From positions 248,001 through 312,000 of the forward strand of contig NZ_JALDAX010000007.1 in NCBI RefSeq assembly GCF_022698145.1: a stretch of DNA of 64,000 nucleotides, in the 5' to 3' direction. This DNA is from Streptomyces spinosisporus (GTDB lineage Bacteria; Actinomycetota; Actinomycetes; Streptomycetales; Streptomycetaceae). Position numbers and translations under genes: made by a program. Positions 25,097 to 33,889 of the stretch are shown here, one piece after another. The notes beneath the pieces are model-generated. The model was given only the letters and a program-made list of their open reading frames with translations. It did not search any database and was not told the DNA's origin. How positions within the stretch are numbered: position 1 is the stretch's first letter; the number at the start of each line of letters is the position of its first letter.

Positions 25097-26122
25097 ATGT
25101 CCCAGTCGGTGGGTATCAAGGACGTCGCCCGCGCCGCCGGAGTCTCTGTCGGCACGGTGTCGAACGTGATCAACCGTCCCGACACGGTCGCGACGGAGAC
25201 CCGGGCCCGGGTGCAGTCCGCGATAGACCGGCTCGGCTATGTCCGCAGCGAGTCCGCGCGACAGCTGCGAGCGGGCCGCAGCCGGATCATGGGGCTGCTC
25301 GTGCTGGACATGGGCAACCCGTTCTTCGTGGACGTCGCGCGGGGTGCCGAGCGCGCAGCGCGCGACGCCGGGCTCGGCGTGATGGTCTGCAACAGCGCCC
25401 AGAGCGCGGGCGAGGAGGCCGAGTACCTCGCGCTCTTCGCCGAGCAGCGGGTGCGGGGCGTGCTGCTCACGCCGTCGGACGCCTCCGGGCGCAACATCGA
25501 GACGTTCCGGCGGCACAACATCCCCTTCGTCCTCGTCGACCGGGTCGCCGAGGGCACCACCGAGTGCTCCGTGTCGGTCGACGACGTGGCGGGCGGCGCG
25601 CTGGCGGTGCGGCACCTCGCCGACGCCGGACACCGCAGCATCGCGTACGTCAGCGGCCCGCCGGGACTCAACCAGGTGCGTGACCGGCGCACCGGCGCCC
25701 TGAACGCGCTCGCCGAGGCGGGCCTCGGCCCCGAGTGCCTGCGCGAACTGCCCACCGAGCGCCTCGACGTGGCCGCGGGCCGCGACGCCGGGGCGCGGCT
25801 GCTCGGCCTCGCCGAGCGGCCCACCGCCGTGTTCTGCGCCAACGACCTGCTGGCCCTCGGGGTCCTGCAGGCCATGTACGCGGCCGGCGTCGGTGTCCCC
25901 GACGACCTCGCGATCGTCGGCTACGACGACATCGAGTTCGCGGCCGCCGCGGCCGTACCGCTCACCTCGGTCCGCCAGCCGGCCGTCACCATGGGCGCGC
26001 TGGCCGCCGAACTCCTGCTGGAGGAGAGCGAGGCCGAGGCCGGGACCAAGCGGCACGAGCACCGCAGGGTGGTGCTCCAGCCGGAACTGGTCGTACGGCG
26101 TTCGAGCCTCTCCGTCCGCTGA
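25097..26122 (+). CDS. LacI family regulator, likely repressor of the rhamnose genes
   Basis: A 341-residue LacI/GalR protein. The N-terminal HTH reads VGIKDVARAAGVSVGTVSNVINRP, with the hinge helix RLGYVRSESARQLRAGRS, then a periplasmic-binding-protein-like sensor domain (GLLVLDMGNPFFVDVARGAE to IVGYDDIEFAAAAAVPLTSV). GGAGGT lies nine bases before the ATG. It follows the rhamnose transport operon with a 79-base gap and is the only regulator inside the cluster. Sites fitting a LacI operator (TGAA-N4-TTCA) precede rhaI, the transporter and the GH78 gene. The effector, perhaps rhamnose or rhamnulose, is inferred. Confidence 0.88.
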   Translation: MSQSVGIKDVARAAGVSVGTVSNVINRPDTVATETRARVQSAIDRLGYVRSESARQLRAGRSRIMGLLVLDMGNPFFVDVARGAERAARDAGLGVMVCNSAQSAGEEAEYLALFAEQRVRGVLLTPSDASGRNIETFRRHNIPFVLVDRVAEGTTECSVSVDDVAGGALAVRHLADAGHRSIAYVSGPPGLNQVRDRRTGALNALAEAGLGPECLRELPTERLDVAAGRDAGARLLGLAERPTAVFCANDLLALGVLQAMYAAGVGVPDDLAIVGYDDIEFAAAAAVPLTSVRQPAVTMGALAAELLLEESEAEAGTKRHEHRRVVLQPELVVRRSSLSVR

Positions 26123-26178
26123 TCACCCGTTCAGTAGGATTTCATGATCCCGGGGCTCGGTTACCGGACGAACATGTG

Positions 26179-27525
26179 ATGAAGTGGGACGCGGCCCGAA
26201 ACCCGTCCGTCCCTGGAGACCAGTTGACCGCCACCTACCGCCAGCCCGGAGTCGTCCTCACCGACCGGCACTTCACCGTGCCCCTCGACCACGACGACCC
26301 CGCCGGAGAGACCATCGAGCTCTACGCCCGCGAGGTCGTCGCGAGCGACAAGGCGCAGCAGGACCTGCCGTGGCTGGTCTATCTCCAGGGCGGTCCCGGC
26401 TTCGGGGCGAATCGTTTTGTCGGGAAGCAGGCATGGCTCGGCCGCGCCCTGGAGGACCACCGGGTCCTCCTTCTCGACCAGCGCGGCACCGGCCACTCCA
26501 CGCCCGCCAACCGGCAGACGCTCCCGCTGCGCGGCGGCCCCGCCGAACAGGCCGAGTACCTCACCCACTTCCGCGCCGACGCGATCGTCCGCGACTGCGA
26601 GGCGATCCGCGCACAGGTCACCGGCGGCGCCCCCTGGACCGCCCTCGGCCAGAGCTTCGGCGGCTTCTGCACCGTCAACTACCTCTCCAGCGCCCCCGAG
26701 GGACTCGCCGCCGCCGTGATCACCGGCGGTCTGCCCTCCCTCGACGCCCACGCCGACGACGTCTACCGCGCCGCATATCCCCGCATCGAACGCAAAGTCG
26801 TCGCGCACTACGCGCGTTACCCGCAGGACGTCGAGCGCGCCCGCCGCATCGCCGACCACCTCCTCACCCACGACGTGACCCTGCCGAACGGCTACCGCTT
26901 CACCGTCGAGGCCTTCCAGTCCCTCGGCATCCTCCTCGGCGGCAGCGAGGGCAGCCACCGGCTGCACTACCTCCTGGAGCACGCCTTCGTCCGCACCCCG
27001 CAGGGCCCGGCGCTCTCCGACGCGTTCCAGGAGGACGTCCAGGGCCTGCTGTCGTACGCGAGCCACCCGCTCTACGCCCTCGTCCACGAGGCGTGCTACG
27101 CACAGGACGAGCGCCCCACCGCCTGGTCGGCCGAACGCGTCCGCGCGGAGTACCCGCAGTTCGACGCCGCGAAGGCGCTCGCCGGCGACGGCCCCCTCCT
27201 CTTCACGGGCGAGTCCGTCCACCCCTGGATGTTCGAGTGCGACCCGGCGCTGCGCCCCCTGCGCGAGACGGCCGAACTCCTCGCCGCCCGCACCGACTGG
27301 CCACCGTTGTACGACCCGGCCCGCCTCGCCGCCAACGAGGTGCCGGTCGCGGCGGCCGTCTACCACGACGACATGTACGTCGACACCGCCCATGCCCTGC
27401 AGACGGCGCGCGGCATCCGCGGTCTGCGCACCTGGGTGACCGACGAGTTCGAGCACGACGGGGTGCGGGCGGGTGGCCCCCGGGTCCTCGACCGGCTGCT
27501 GGCCCTCACCCGCGACGAGGCCTGA
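26179..27525 (+). CDS. Alpha/beta hydrolase, proline-iminopeptidase-like (S33)
   Basis: A 448-residue alpha/beta-hydrolase. LQGGPGFG is the GGPG oxyanion-hole motif of prolyl aminopeptidases. DQRGTGHSTP and the nucleophile elbow GQSFGG (catalytic Ser) follow. The catalytic Asp and His would lie near the C-terminus (YHDDMYVDT; DEFEHDGVRAGG). Length and layout match the larger PAP class that removes N-terminal proline from peptides. ATG 26179 has no clear ribosome binding site. TTG 26224, behind GGAG, is an alternative start. There is no signal peptide, so it acts in the cytoplasm. It is unlikely to be part of the rhamnose pathway. Confidence 0.8.
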   Translation: MKWDAARNPSVPGDQLTATYRQPGVVLTDRHFTVPLDHDDPAGETIELYAREVVASDKAQQDLPWLVYLQGGPGFGANRFVGKQAWLGRALEDHRVLLLDQRGTGHSTPANRQTLPLRGGPAEQAEYLTHFRADAIVRDCEAIRAQVTGGAPWTALGQSFGGFCTVNYLSSAPEGLAAAVITGGLPSLDAHADDVYRAAYPRIERKVVAHYARYPQDVERARRIADHLLTHDVTLPNGYRFTVEAFQSLGILLGGSEGSHRLHYLLEHAFVRTPQGPALSDAFQEDVQGLLSYASHPLYALVHEACYAQDERPTAWSAERVRAEYPQFDAAKALAGDGPLLFTGESVHPWMFECDPALRPLRETAELLAARTDWPPLYDPARLAANEVPVAAAVYHDDMYVDTAHALQTARGIRGLRTWVTDEFEHDGVRAGGPRVLDRLLALTRDEA

Positions 27526-27529
27526 CCCT

Positions 27530-27544
27530 CCGGTCACGGACCGG
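27530..27544 (+). terminator. Short hairpin after the iminopeptidase-like gene
   Basis: CCGGTC-ACG-GACCGG is a perfect 6-bp stem with a 3-base loop, beginning five bases after the stop codon. No strong U-tract follows. Confidence 0.4.
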
Positions 27545-27637
27545 TTCGCGACCGCTCCCCTACGACATGCCCTGCGCCACATTCGGACATAAGGTTCATC
27601 TCGCCGTGTTCCATGATCGTGCGAGAGGACATCGACG

Positions 27638-28267
27638 ATGACGTCAGGGGCATCCCACCGGGCGCGACGAGCGGGCCGGTTCCGGCCGGTCGCCGTCGTG
27701 CTGGCCGCGGTCGCGGCGAGCACGATCACCTTGGTCTCCTGCGGCTCGGACGACGACAACGGCGGTTCGAGCACGCCGTCCACCGAACGGCCCACACCGC
27801 CCGACACGGCGTCCTTCTCCGGGACGGCGCCCTCCGCCCTGTCGTCGGCCGAGGCATCGGCACGCGCGCGTGCCTCTGCGGCGGCATCGTCCGCCTCCGC
27901 CGCAGCGTCCTCGTTCGAGGCGTCCGTCTCGGCGGACACCGAGCGGGCCAACAAGGCCGCCGAGAGCGAACTGAAGAACGTGGGAGGCCAGGGCAACGCG
28001 ATGTCCGACGTCGCCATGACCGGCAAACCACGCTCCCAGACCGGCGGCCTGCTCGCCGTCGTCGTCACCATCACCAACAAGACCGACAAGAAGGCGTCCT
28101 ACGCCGTCCAGATCGACTTCCGCGACCCCTCAGGCAAAACCGTCGAGACCCGCTACGTCGGCGCGGAAGACCTCGCCCCGGGCAAGAAGGCCCAACCCCT
28201 GGCCATCAGCCGCAAGCCGCCCGAGCCGGTACTGACGCCGAAGCTGGTGAGGGCGCAGCGGTACTGA
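27638..28267 (+). CDS. Secreted lipoprotein with C-terminal immunoglobulin-like (FxLYD-like) domain
   Basis: A 209-residue lipoprotein. A long basic N-terminus leads to lipobox LVSC (Cys35). It continues with a Gly/Ser/Thr linker and a low-complexity Ala/Ser region (about 70-105) rich in short repeats of A-S-A. The C-terminal 90 residues (LAVVVTITNKTDKKASYAVQ then LAPGKKAQPLAI) look like a beta-sandwich of the FxLYD/DUF4352 kind found in many Streptomyces lipoproteins. AGAGGAC precedes the ATG. No function can be assigned. It converges on the PI-PLC-like gene. Confidence 0.72.
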   Translation: MTSGASHRARRAGRFRPVAVVLAAVAASTITLVSCGSDDDNGGSSTPSTERPTPPDTASFSGTAPSALSSAEASARARASAAASSASAAASSFEASVSADTERANKAAESELKNVGGQGNAMSDVAMTGKPRSQTGGLLAVVVTITNKTDKKASYAVQIDFRDPSGKTVETRYVGAEDLAPGKKAQPLAISRKPPEPVLTPKLVRAQRY

Positions 28268-28279
28268 CGGCGTTGGTGC

Positions 28280-30439
28280 TCAGCGGTTGGCGTTGAGTTC
28301 GTCGACTGCGCCCTGGACGTCACCGATCGTCGTGTAGTCGACGGCGATGAAGTTCACCGGTCTGCCGCGGTCGTGTTCGCACGCGTGGGCTCGGTCGAGT
28401 GCGTACCGGCGGGCGTTGACCTTGCCTGCGTCGAGGCGGCTGCCGCCGTTGTTGGTGATGAAGTGGTTGAGCAGGAACAGGCGTTTGCCGGTGCCGCCGC
28501 GGTTCGGTACGCAGGTCATCTCCTGGGGGGACCGGAACGCGAACGGTGTTTCCATGCCGTAGCGGTAGAAGTTGCGGTACCAGGACGCCGGGCCGTCGGC
28601 CTGCTCGGCGAAGACGACCAGTCGGCGGCCGCTGTCGATCATTTCGCCGAGGGTCGGCCAGGGCTTGGCGGGGTCCGGATCCGGGGTGTGGAGCAGGTTG
28701 GTCAACCCAGCCTGCTGGAAGGCCTTTTCGGTGTCCTTGCCGCTGATCGCGTCCTGCACGATCAGGGTCACGACCTCCGTCGGATGCGCGCGCATCCAGG
28801 ACCCGAGCTGCTTGAGCGTCGGCACGAGCGGGATCGCCCCGGCCCGGCACACCGCATGGCACAGCCACAGCCCCTCGCGCGGCGGATTGACCCGCTCGAC
28901 GGCCGAGGCGATGAACTCCCGCTGCTCCGGCGTGAAGTCGGACTCGGCCAGCCGCCCGGTGATCTCGTCGGGCCGCTCCCAGCGGTACGTGTCGAGCTGC
29001 AGCGCGCGCACGCCGTCGTCCAACTGCGCCGGTATGGCCGGGTCCTGGAGCGGTCCGATGAACCGGTCGACGGTGGTGGAGTTGGCGTTGTGGGAGGTGA
29101 GGTAGGCGACCTCGTCGTAGCGCCGGTCGCACAGCCACGCATGGCCCTCGCACACCCGCGGCGTGGACGGGCCGACCGCGAGCGGCACCGCGAGCATCCC
29201 GGCGACGGCCGCCCCGCTCGCGGCGAGCGCGACCCAGCGGGCCCGCAGCGGGGAGAAGGACGGCCGGGGACGCACCTGAAGGAACCAGCCCACCCCCGCC
29301 AGAAGCGCCCCGGCCGCGACGGGCACGAGTGCCGTGACCACGGCGGTGATCGTGACCTTGTCGAAGGCCGCGAGCTGCAGGTCGTCCACGAGCCGCGCCA
29401 GGCTGGGCGGCCACGACGCCCGGGCGTCGACCACCCGTCCGTCGGCGACCAGACGCACCAGCGCGGCACCGAGCGCGGTGAGCGCTCCGCCCCCAGCGAG
29501 AGCCCAGCCCACCGGCATCAGCCGGCGCCCCGGCGCGGACGGCCCGGTGAACCACAGCACCAGGAGCGAGACGACGACCAGCGACGCCGACAGAGCCTCC
29601 GTGAGACCCAGTCCGAAGGAGGTGTACGGACGCGCCCGGTGCAAAGCCGTGAGGTCGTTGCCCGACGCTTCGAGGGTTCGCGTCAGGTCCCAGGTGGCGC
29701 CGCCCGCGGTGGCCCGCAGCCGGGCCGCCGCGTCCCGGGTGCGGTCCGTCACCGCGGCGGGCGCGACGGCGGCGAGGGCGGTGGCGACGTCCCCGTCGGC
29801 CAGGGCGCCCTCGACCTCGGGCCGCAGACCCTCGCGCCCCGGCCCGGTCACGGTGCGCAGCAGCGCGTCGGCCGCCCGGCCGGCCTGCTCGTCCGTCAGC
29901 GGAAGGCTGGGCAGTCCGGCGGGGACGCGTCCCGCGGTCACCTCGCGCAGGGCCGCGGACAGGTCCGCCGAGAACGCGGCGAAGTCGGGCTCGGGCTGCT
30001 CCTGGACGGAGGAGACGAGGTCGCCGAAGTAGATCTGCGTCAGGTCGTTGAGGTTGCTCAGGACCGGGGCGAGATCCACGGTCAGTACGAGGGTGTCCCG
30101 GTCGCCGTCGAGATAGCCGACGACGCTGTCGATCTGCCGGCCGGTGAGGTCGCGCACGGAGTCCGGCGGCAGGATCACCTTGATGTTGGAGGACAGCTGC
30201 GCCTCGGGGATCGGCAGCCGGGCCAGCAGGGGGCGGGTGACGGAGACCGCGTGCGGATCGACGAGGACCTCGTCGTAGAGGCGGTCGTAGGCCCGCTGGT
30301 CGTCGAGGACCGAGCGGTAGAAACCGGGGGAGACGACCGTGCTGCGGGCGGTGGCCGCCGCGGCGCACACGAGCGTGCTCAGCAGGGCCAGCACGAAGGC
30401 CGCGACGCGCATCAGTCTGCGGGGCGAGACCGGGCCCAT
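28280..30439 (-). CDS. Membrane protein with PI-PLC X-like phosphodiesterase domain
   Basis: A 719-residue protein. An N-terminal signal/anchor (RLMRVAAFVLALLSTLVCAAAA) is followed by an alpha-rich extracellular domain. Three or four membrane helices occupy about residues 285-420, and a C-terminal domain of the PLC-like phosphodiesterase superfamily follows (AYLTSHNANSTT, DDGVRALQLDTY, LWLCHAVCRAG, FIAVDYTTIGD). The two histidines and the Asp/Arg pair correspond to PI-PLC catalytic residues. ATG 30439 is chosen because GAGGTGGAG lies just upstream. The outer-face catalytic domain suggests action on phospholipid or glycerophosphodiester-type substrates, but this is inference. Confidence 0.75.
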   Translation of the reverse strand: MGPVSPRRLMRVAAFVLALLSTLVCAAAATARSTVVSPGFYRSVLDDQRAYDRLYDEVLVDPHAVSVTRPLLARLPIPEAQLSSNIKVILPPDSVRDLTGRQIDSVVGYLDGDRDTLVLTVDLAPVLSNLNDLTQIYFGDLVSSVQEQPEPDFAAFSADLSAALREVTAGRVPAGLPSLPLTDEQAGRAADALLRTVTGPGREGLRPEVEGALADGDVATALAAVAPAAVTDRTRDAAARLRATAGGATWDLTRTLEASGNDLTALHRARPYTSFGLGLTEALSASLVVVSLLVLWFTGPSAPGRRLMPVGWALAGGGALTALGAALVRLVADGRVVDARASWPPSLARLVDDLQLAAFDKVTITAVVTALVPVAAGALLAGVGWFLQVRPRPSFSPLRARWVALAASGAAVAGMLAVPLAVGPSTPRVCEGHAWLCDRRYDEVAYLTSHNANSTTVDRFIGPLQDPAIPAQLDDGVRALQLDTYRWERPDEITGRLAESDFTPEQREFIASAVERVNPPREGLWLCHAVCRAGAIPLVPTLKQLGSWMRAHPTEVVTLIVQDAISGKDTEKAFQQAGLTNLLHTPDPDPAKPWPTLGEMIDSGRRLVVFAEQADGPASWYRNFYRYGMETPFAFRSPQEMTCVPNRGGTGKRLFLLNHFITNNGGSRLDAGKVNARRYALDRAHACEHDRGRPVNFIAVDYTTIGDVQGAVDELNANR

Positions 30440-30519
30440 GGCTCCACCTCGGGTGGGTGACGTCCTCATCGTCGCCCTGTGCCAGGGGTCCCGCAATCGG
30501 GGATTACGGCCTTTTCGGC

Positions 30520-30720
30520 TCAGGCGGCCACGGCGAGCGGGCCGAGGGTGCGGTACGGGTCCACGATCCGGCCGTCCGGCAGCAGTTCACCGGTGTCGTC
30601 GAACACGATCGTCCCGTTGCACAGCAGGCTCCAGCCCTGTTCGGGGTGGGCCGCGACGATCACCGCGGTGTGGTGGTCCGGGCTGTCGGCGGTGGGGCAC
30701 GAGGGCCGGTGCGTGCACAT
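30520..30720 (-). CDS. DUF5999 family small protein
   Basis: A 66-residue protein opening MCTHRPSCPTADSPDHHTA and ending with WSLLCNGTIVFDDTGELLPDG. These two blocks define a short family common in Streptomyces (DUF5999), of unknown function, with conserved cysteines that could bind a metal. The start at 30720 is supported by GAGGAGAG seven bases upstream. The frame stays open farther 5' but without the family signature. Confidence 0.85.
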   Translation of the reverse strand: MCTHRPSCPTADSPDHHTAVIVAAHPEQGWSLLCNGTIVFDDTGELLPDGRIVDPYRTLGPLAVAA

Positions 30721-30923
30721 GATCTCTCCTCGATGTGTATGGGGGCTCCCGCCTGAAGTGGGGCTCTCAACTGTGGTGTCCGAGCTTGTTTTCCGTTGTA
30801 TGAAGAGACCCCCACGAGGCCGGGAACTCATCGGTGCGGCCGGGTTCTTCCGACGTCGATGTCAGACCCCTGTGCGACCTTGAGAGGAGGAGGAAAGGAG
30901 CGCACGCGAAGGGGGGCGGTGAC

Positions 30924-31502
30924 ATGGGCGACGTCGACGCGCAGTTCCTGCGGGGCCTGTTCGACGAGGAGGGCACGCTGTACACCGGGGGCCGGACGGC
31001 GCTGTACCGCCTGCACGGCCCGGAGGGCCTGCTCTACGTCGGCATCTCGGTCTCCCCGCTCACGCGTGTCCGCACGCATCTGCGGGAGCAGCCGTGGGGT
31101 CCGAGCGTGATCGGCATACAGATCGACTACCCCGAGGACGCCGAGGCGGCCGAGCGGGAGGCCGTCTTCACCGAGCGCCCCAAGTACAACGTGGTCTTCA
31201 ACGGCCGCCAACCGCCCCCGCCTCCGGACCCCGCGTCCCGGCTGAGGACCGAACTCGCCGTGGAGCGGCGCCGGTTGGCGGATTTCGAGGCGGCCGTACC
31301 GCAGTCGCCGACCCATCTGCGGCTCATCGAGCGCGGGATCGGGTCGAAGAGGGCGAGGATCGCGAAGCTGCGGGAGGAGATCCGGCGGATCGAGGAGAGC
31401 GAGCAAGAGAGCGGCCGGGACGGCGGCCGGGGTCCTGCCGCGCCCGGATACGCTGGGCGTCATGCCAGATCAGACAGCCGACCGGACCGGCCTGCGCGGT
31501 GA
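30924..31502 (+). CDS. GIY-YIG nuclease-like protein with C-terminal coiled coil
   Basis: A 192-residue protein. Residues about 24-95 form a GIY-YIG-like domain: ALYRLHGPEGLLYVGIS carries the two tyrosine motifs, followed by Arg48/Arg50 and His52 in LTRVRTHL, and AEREAVFTERPKYNVV holds the metal-binding Glu and conserved Asn. Residues about 105-160 are charged and helical (ELAVERRRLADFEAAV, KRARIAKLREEIRRIEE). The C-terminus is disordered. ATG 30924 is chosen by domain position, and a longer in-frame start at 30834 is possible. The gene overlaps the next one by 41 bases, suggesting coupling. A DNA target is inferred only. Confidence 0.78.
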   Translation: MGDVDAQFLRGLFDEEGTLYTGGRTALYRLHGPEGLLYVGISVSPLTRVRTHLREQPWGPSVIGIQIDYPEDAEAAEREAVFTERPKYNVVFNGRQPPPPPDPASRLRTELAVERRRLADFEAAVPQSPTHLRLIERGIGSKRARIAKLREEIRRIEESEQESGRDGGRGPAAPGYAGRHARSDSRPDRPAR

Positions 31503-32292
31503 CTGCGAGCACTGCTTCGGGTTGTGCTGCGTCGCCCTACCCTTCTCCGCCTCCACCGATTTCGCGATCGACAAGGCGGCCGGCCGCCCCTGCCCCAACC
31601 TGCGGACCGACCACCGCTGCGGCATCCACGCCCGGCTGCGCGACAAGGGCTTCACCGGCTGCACGGTCTACGACTGCTTCGGCGCCGGGCAGAAGGTCTC
31701 GCAGGTCACCTTCGGCGGCCAGGACTGGCGGACCGGGCCGCCGGAGCAGGCTAGGCGCATGTTCGACGTGTTCCCTGTCGTACGGCAGCTGCATGAACTG
31801 CTCTGGTATCTCACCGAGGCGCTGACCCTGCCGGCCGCCCGTCCCCTCGCGACCGACCTGCGCCGTTCCCTCGAAGCGACCGAAAAGCTCACCCTCCTCG
31901 CGCCCGAGGAACTGGCCGCGCTGGACGTGGCCGCACACCGGCAGGAGGTCAACGTACTACTGCTGAGGACCAGTGAGCTGGCGCGTGCGGGCGTCCGCGG
32001 CCGCAAGAAGGAACGACGGGGCGCCGATCTGATGGGCGCCCGCCTCAGGGGCGCCGATCTCCGGGGCGCCAACCTGCGCGGCGCCTACCTCATCGCCGCC
32101 GACCTCACCGGCGCCGACCTCCGCAACGCCGACCTGATCGGCGCCGACCTGCGCGACACCGATCTCACCGACGCCGACCTGACCGGCGCCTTCTTCCTCA
32201 CCCAGCCCCAGCTCAACGCCGCCCGCGGCAGCGCGGGCACCCGGCTGCCGGAGTCAGTCACTCGCCCCGTGCACTGGACAGCGCAGCGCTGA
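31462..32292 (+). CDS. Pentapeptide-repeat protein with N-terminal cysteine cluster
   Basis: A 276-residue protein. The N-terminus has CEHCFGLCCVALPFS, then further cysteines at NLRTDHRCGIHARL, GFTGCTVYDCFG, an arrangement like YkgJ-type Fe-S/zinc clusters. The C-terminal part (about 185-255) is a run of pentapeptide repeats (A-D/N-L-x-x units, such as GADLRGANLRGAYLIAADL) that would fold as a quadrilateral beta-helix. Such helices can mimic DNA, as in Qnr/MfpA, but many have other roles. It starts within the GIY-YIG gene and its last 39 bases overlap the convergent P450 gene. Function unknown. Confidence 0.85.
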   Translation: MPDQTADRTGLRGDCEHCFGLCCVALPFSASTDFAIDKAAGRPCPNLRTDHRCGIHARLRDKGFTGCTVYDCFGAGQKVSQVTFGGQDWRTGPPEQARRMFDVFPVVRQLHELLWYLTEALTLPAARPLATDLRRSLEATEKLTLLAPEELAALDVAAHRQEVNVLLLRTSELARAGVRGRKKERRGADLMGARLRGADLRGANLRGAYLIAADLTGADLRNADLIGADLRDTDLTDADLTGAFFLTQPQLNAARGSAGTRLPESVTRPVHWTAQR

Positions 32293-33834
32293 CGGCGCCT
32301 CGGCGGGGGGCGTTTCGGTATCGGCGGGCGTGGCGGTGTCGACGGCCGTTCCGGCACCTGCCCCGGTGCTCGTCGTGCGGCGTTCCAGATGCAGCCGTAG
32401 CCCCTGTGGCATCAGCGTGAGCCGTTCGGTGACCCGAAGCCGGTAGGCCGGGTCGGGTCGCAGGTCGTAGCGGCGGAGCAGGAGGCCGAGCACCAGGGTC
32501 GCCTCGTGCAGCGCGAACTGCCGCCCGATGCATGCCCTCGCGCCCGTCCCGAACGGCTTGAAGGTGTGCGCGGGACGCGACCGTACGGCCTTCGGGTCGA
32601 AGCGGTCCGGGTCGAACCGCTCCGCGTCGGTGCCCCACACCGCGGGGTCGCGGTGCAGCATCATCGTCAGGACCAGCGCCCAGGCGCCGCGCCTCATCGG
32701 ATGGTCCCCGGCCAGCAGCGTGTCCTCGCGGGCCTCCCGGGCGAAGGCCGGAGCCGTCGGCCACAGCCGCAGCGCCTCGTCCAGCACCCGGCGCACATAG
32801 CGCAGCTTGGCCACCTGGTCGTAGCCGGGCGCCGCGGTGTCCCCCCACACGGCGTCCACCTCGGCCCTGGCGCGGGCGGCGACCTCGGGATGCCGGGAGA
32901 GATGGTGCAGGGCGAACGAGAGCGCACCCGACGTCGTCTCGTGACCGGCCACCAGGAACGTGATGACCTGCCGGCGGACGTTCTCGGCGGACAGCCGCTC
33001 CCCGGTCTTCGGGTGCGCCGTCTCCAACATCCGGTCCAGCAGGTCCCCGCCCCCTCGGCCGCCGGAGGCGCGCCGGGCCCGGACCAGCTCGTCGACCGTG
33101 CGGTTGAGGTACGCCATGTCGGCCTCGTTGCGCCGCGAGGCCCCCCGCAGCAGATACGGCGCGAGCGGCGCCGGCACGGTGTTCAGCCGCTGCGCGTACG
33201 ACAGCGTGCCCACCATCGCGGACACGAAGGGATGCGGCCGCGACCGCTCGAAGGACCCGAAGTCGTGCCCGAAGCCGGTGCGCGCGATCGTCTCCAGCGT
33301 CAGCTTGGTCATGTCCCCCGGCACGTCCACCGCCCGGCCCGCCGTCTGCTCGCGGTCCCAGTGGTCGGTGAGCCGGTCGGCCACCGCCAGCATCATCGGG
33401 TGGTAGCCCTCCATCGCCTCACGGCTGAAGCCCGGCGCCAGGACGTCGTGCGCCAGCTGCCAGTTGGGCTCGTGGTTGTACGCCGTGAACAGCGCGTCCC
33501 CGACGACGGGCCGTAGATTGGCGACGCCGAGGCCCACGTGCTTGGCGAACCTCGACTCGTCCGCCATGTCGGCCGCCAGTTCGCCACCCCACACGAACAC
33601 GAACTCGTTGCCGAACGTCTTGCGCCGGAAGATCGGCCCCAGCTGCCGTGCGTAGCGCATGGAGTCCTGGACGGGGGTGCGCCGGTCGGCGCCGAGGATG
33701 TCGCCGAGCAGGGGGATCCGATGCGGGGGATGCGGGATGCGGTGCAGTTCGGGCCAGCCCTGTTCGGCGCTGCGGAACCCCTTGGGAAGCGGGGCCGCCG
33801 TCGCCGGTGCGGCCCCCGTCGTCGTCTCCGCCAT
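32254..33834 (-). CDS. Stand-alone cytochrome P450 related to CYP102 (BM3) heme domain
   Basis: A 526-residue P450. The I-helix FLVAGHETTSGALSFALHHL, the ExxR in LDEALRLWP, and the heme loop FGTGARACIGRQFALHEA (Cys435 by position) match CYP102. BM3-like blocks DALFTAYNHEPNW (the Phe corresponds to BM3 Phe87), DMTKLTLETIARTGF and the C-terminal ERLTLMPQGLRL are also present. Unlike CYP102 it ends after about 55 further low-complexity residues and lacks the FMN/FAD reductase, so it needs separate redox partners. GGGAGA precedes the ATG. A TetR gene is divergent. The probable substrate class is fatty acids or similar chains, by family. Confidence 0.88.
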   Translation of the reverse strand: MAETTTGAAPATAAPLPKGFRSAEQGWPELHRIPHPPHRIPLLGDILGADRRTPVQDSMRYARQLGPIFRRKTFGNEFVFVWGGELAADMADESRFAKHVGLGVANLRPVVGDALFTAYNHEPNWQLAHDVLAPGFSREAMEGYHPMMLAVADRLTDHWDREQTAGRAVDVPGDMTKLTLETIARTGFGHDFGSFERSRPHPFVSAMVGTLSYAQRLNTVPAPLAPYLLRGASRRNEADMAYLNRTVDELVRARRASGGRGGGDLLDRMLETAHPKTGERLSAENVRRQVITFLVAGHETTSGALSFALHHLSRHPEVAARARAEVDAVWGDTAAPGYDQVAKLRYVRRVLDEALRLWPTAPAFAREAREDTLLAGDHPMRRGAWALVLTMMLHRDPAVWGTDAERFDPDRFDPKAVRSRPAHTFKPFGTGARACIGRQFALHEATLVLGLLLRRYDLRPDPAYRLRVTERLTLMPQGLRLHLERRTTSTGAGAGTAVDTATPADTETPPAEAPSALRCPVHGASD

Positions 33835-33872
33835 GACGCGATCTCCCTTGAATCAGCGGCAGGTTGAGCCGT

Positions 33873-33889
33873 CGTACAGCTGTTGTACG
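33873..33889. promoter_or_regulatory. Inverted repeat in the P450/TetR intergenic region
   Basis: CGTACA-GCTGT-TGTACG has perfect 6-bp arms and lies 39 bases upstream of the P450 start and 64 bases upstream of the divergent TetR start. It is a candidate TetR operator. A second, longer-spaced repeat, GGTTCA (33905-33910) with TGAACC (33926-33931), lies nearer the TetR gene. Confidence 0.45.
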
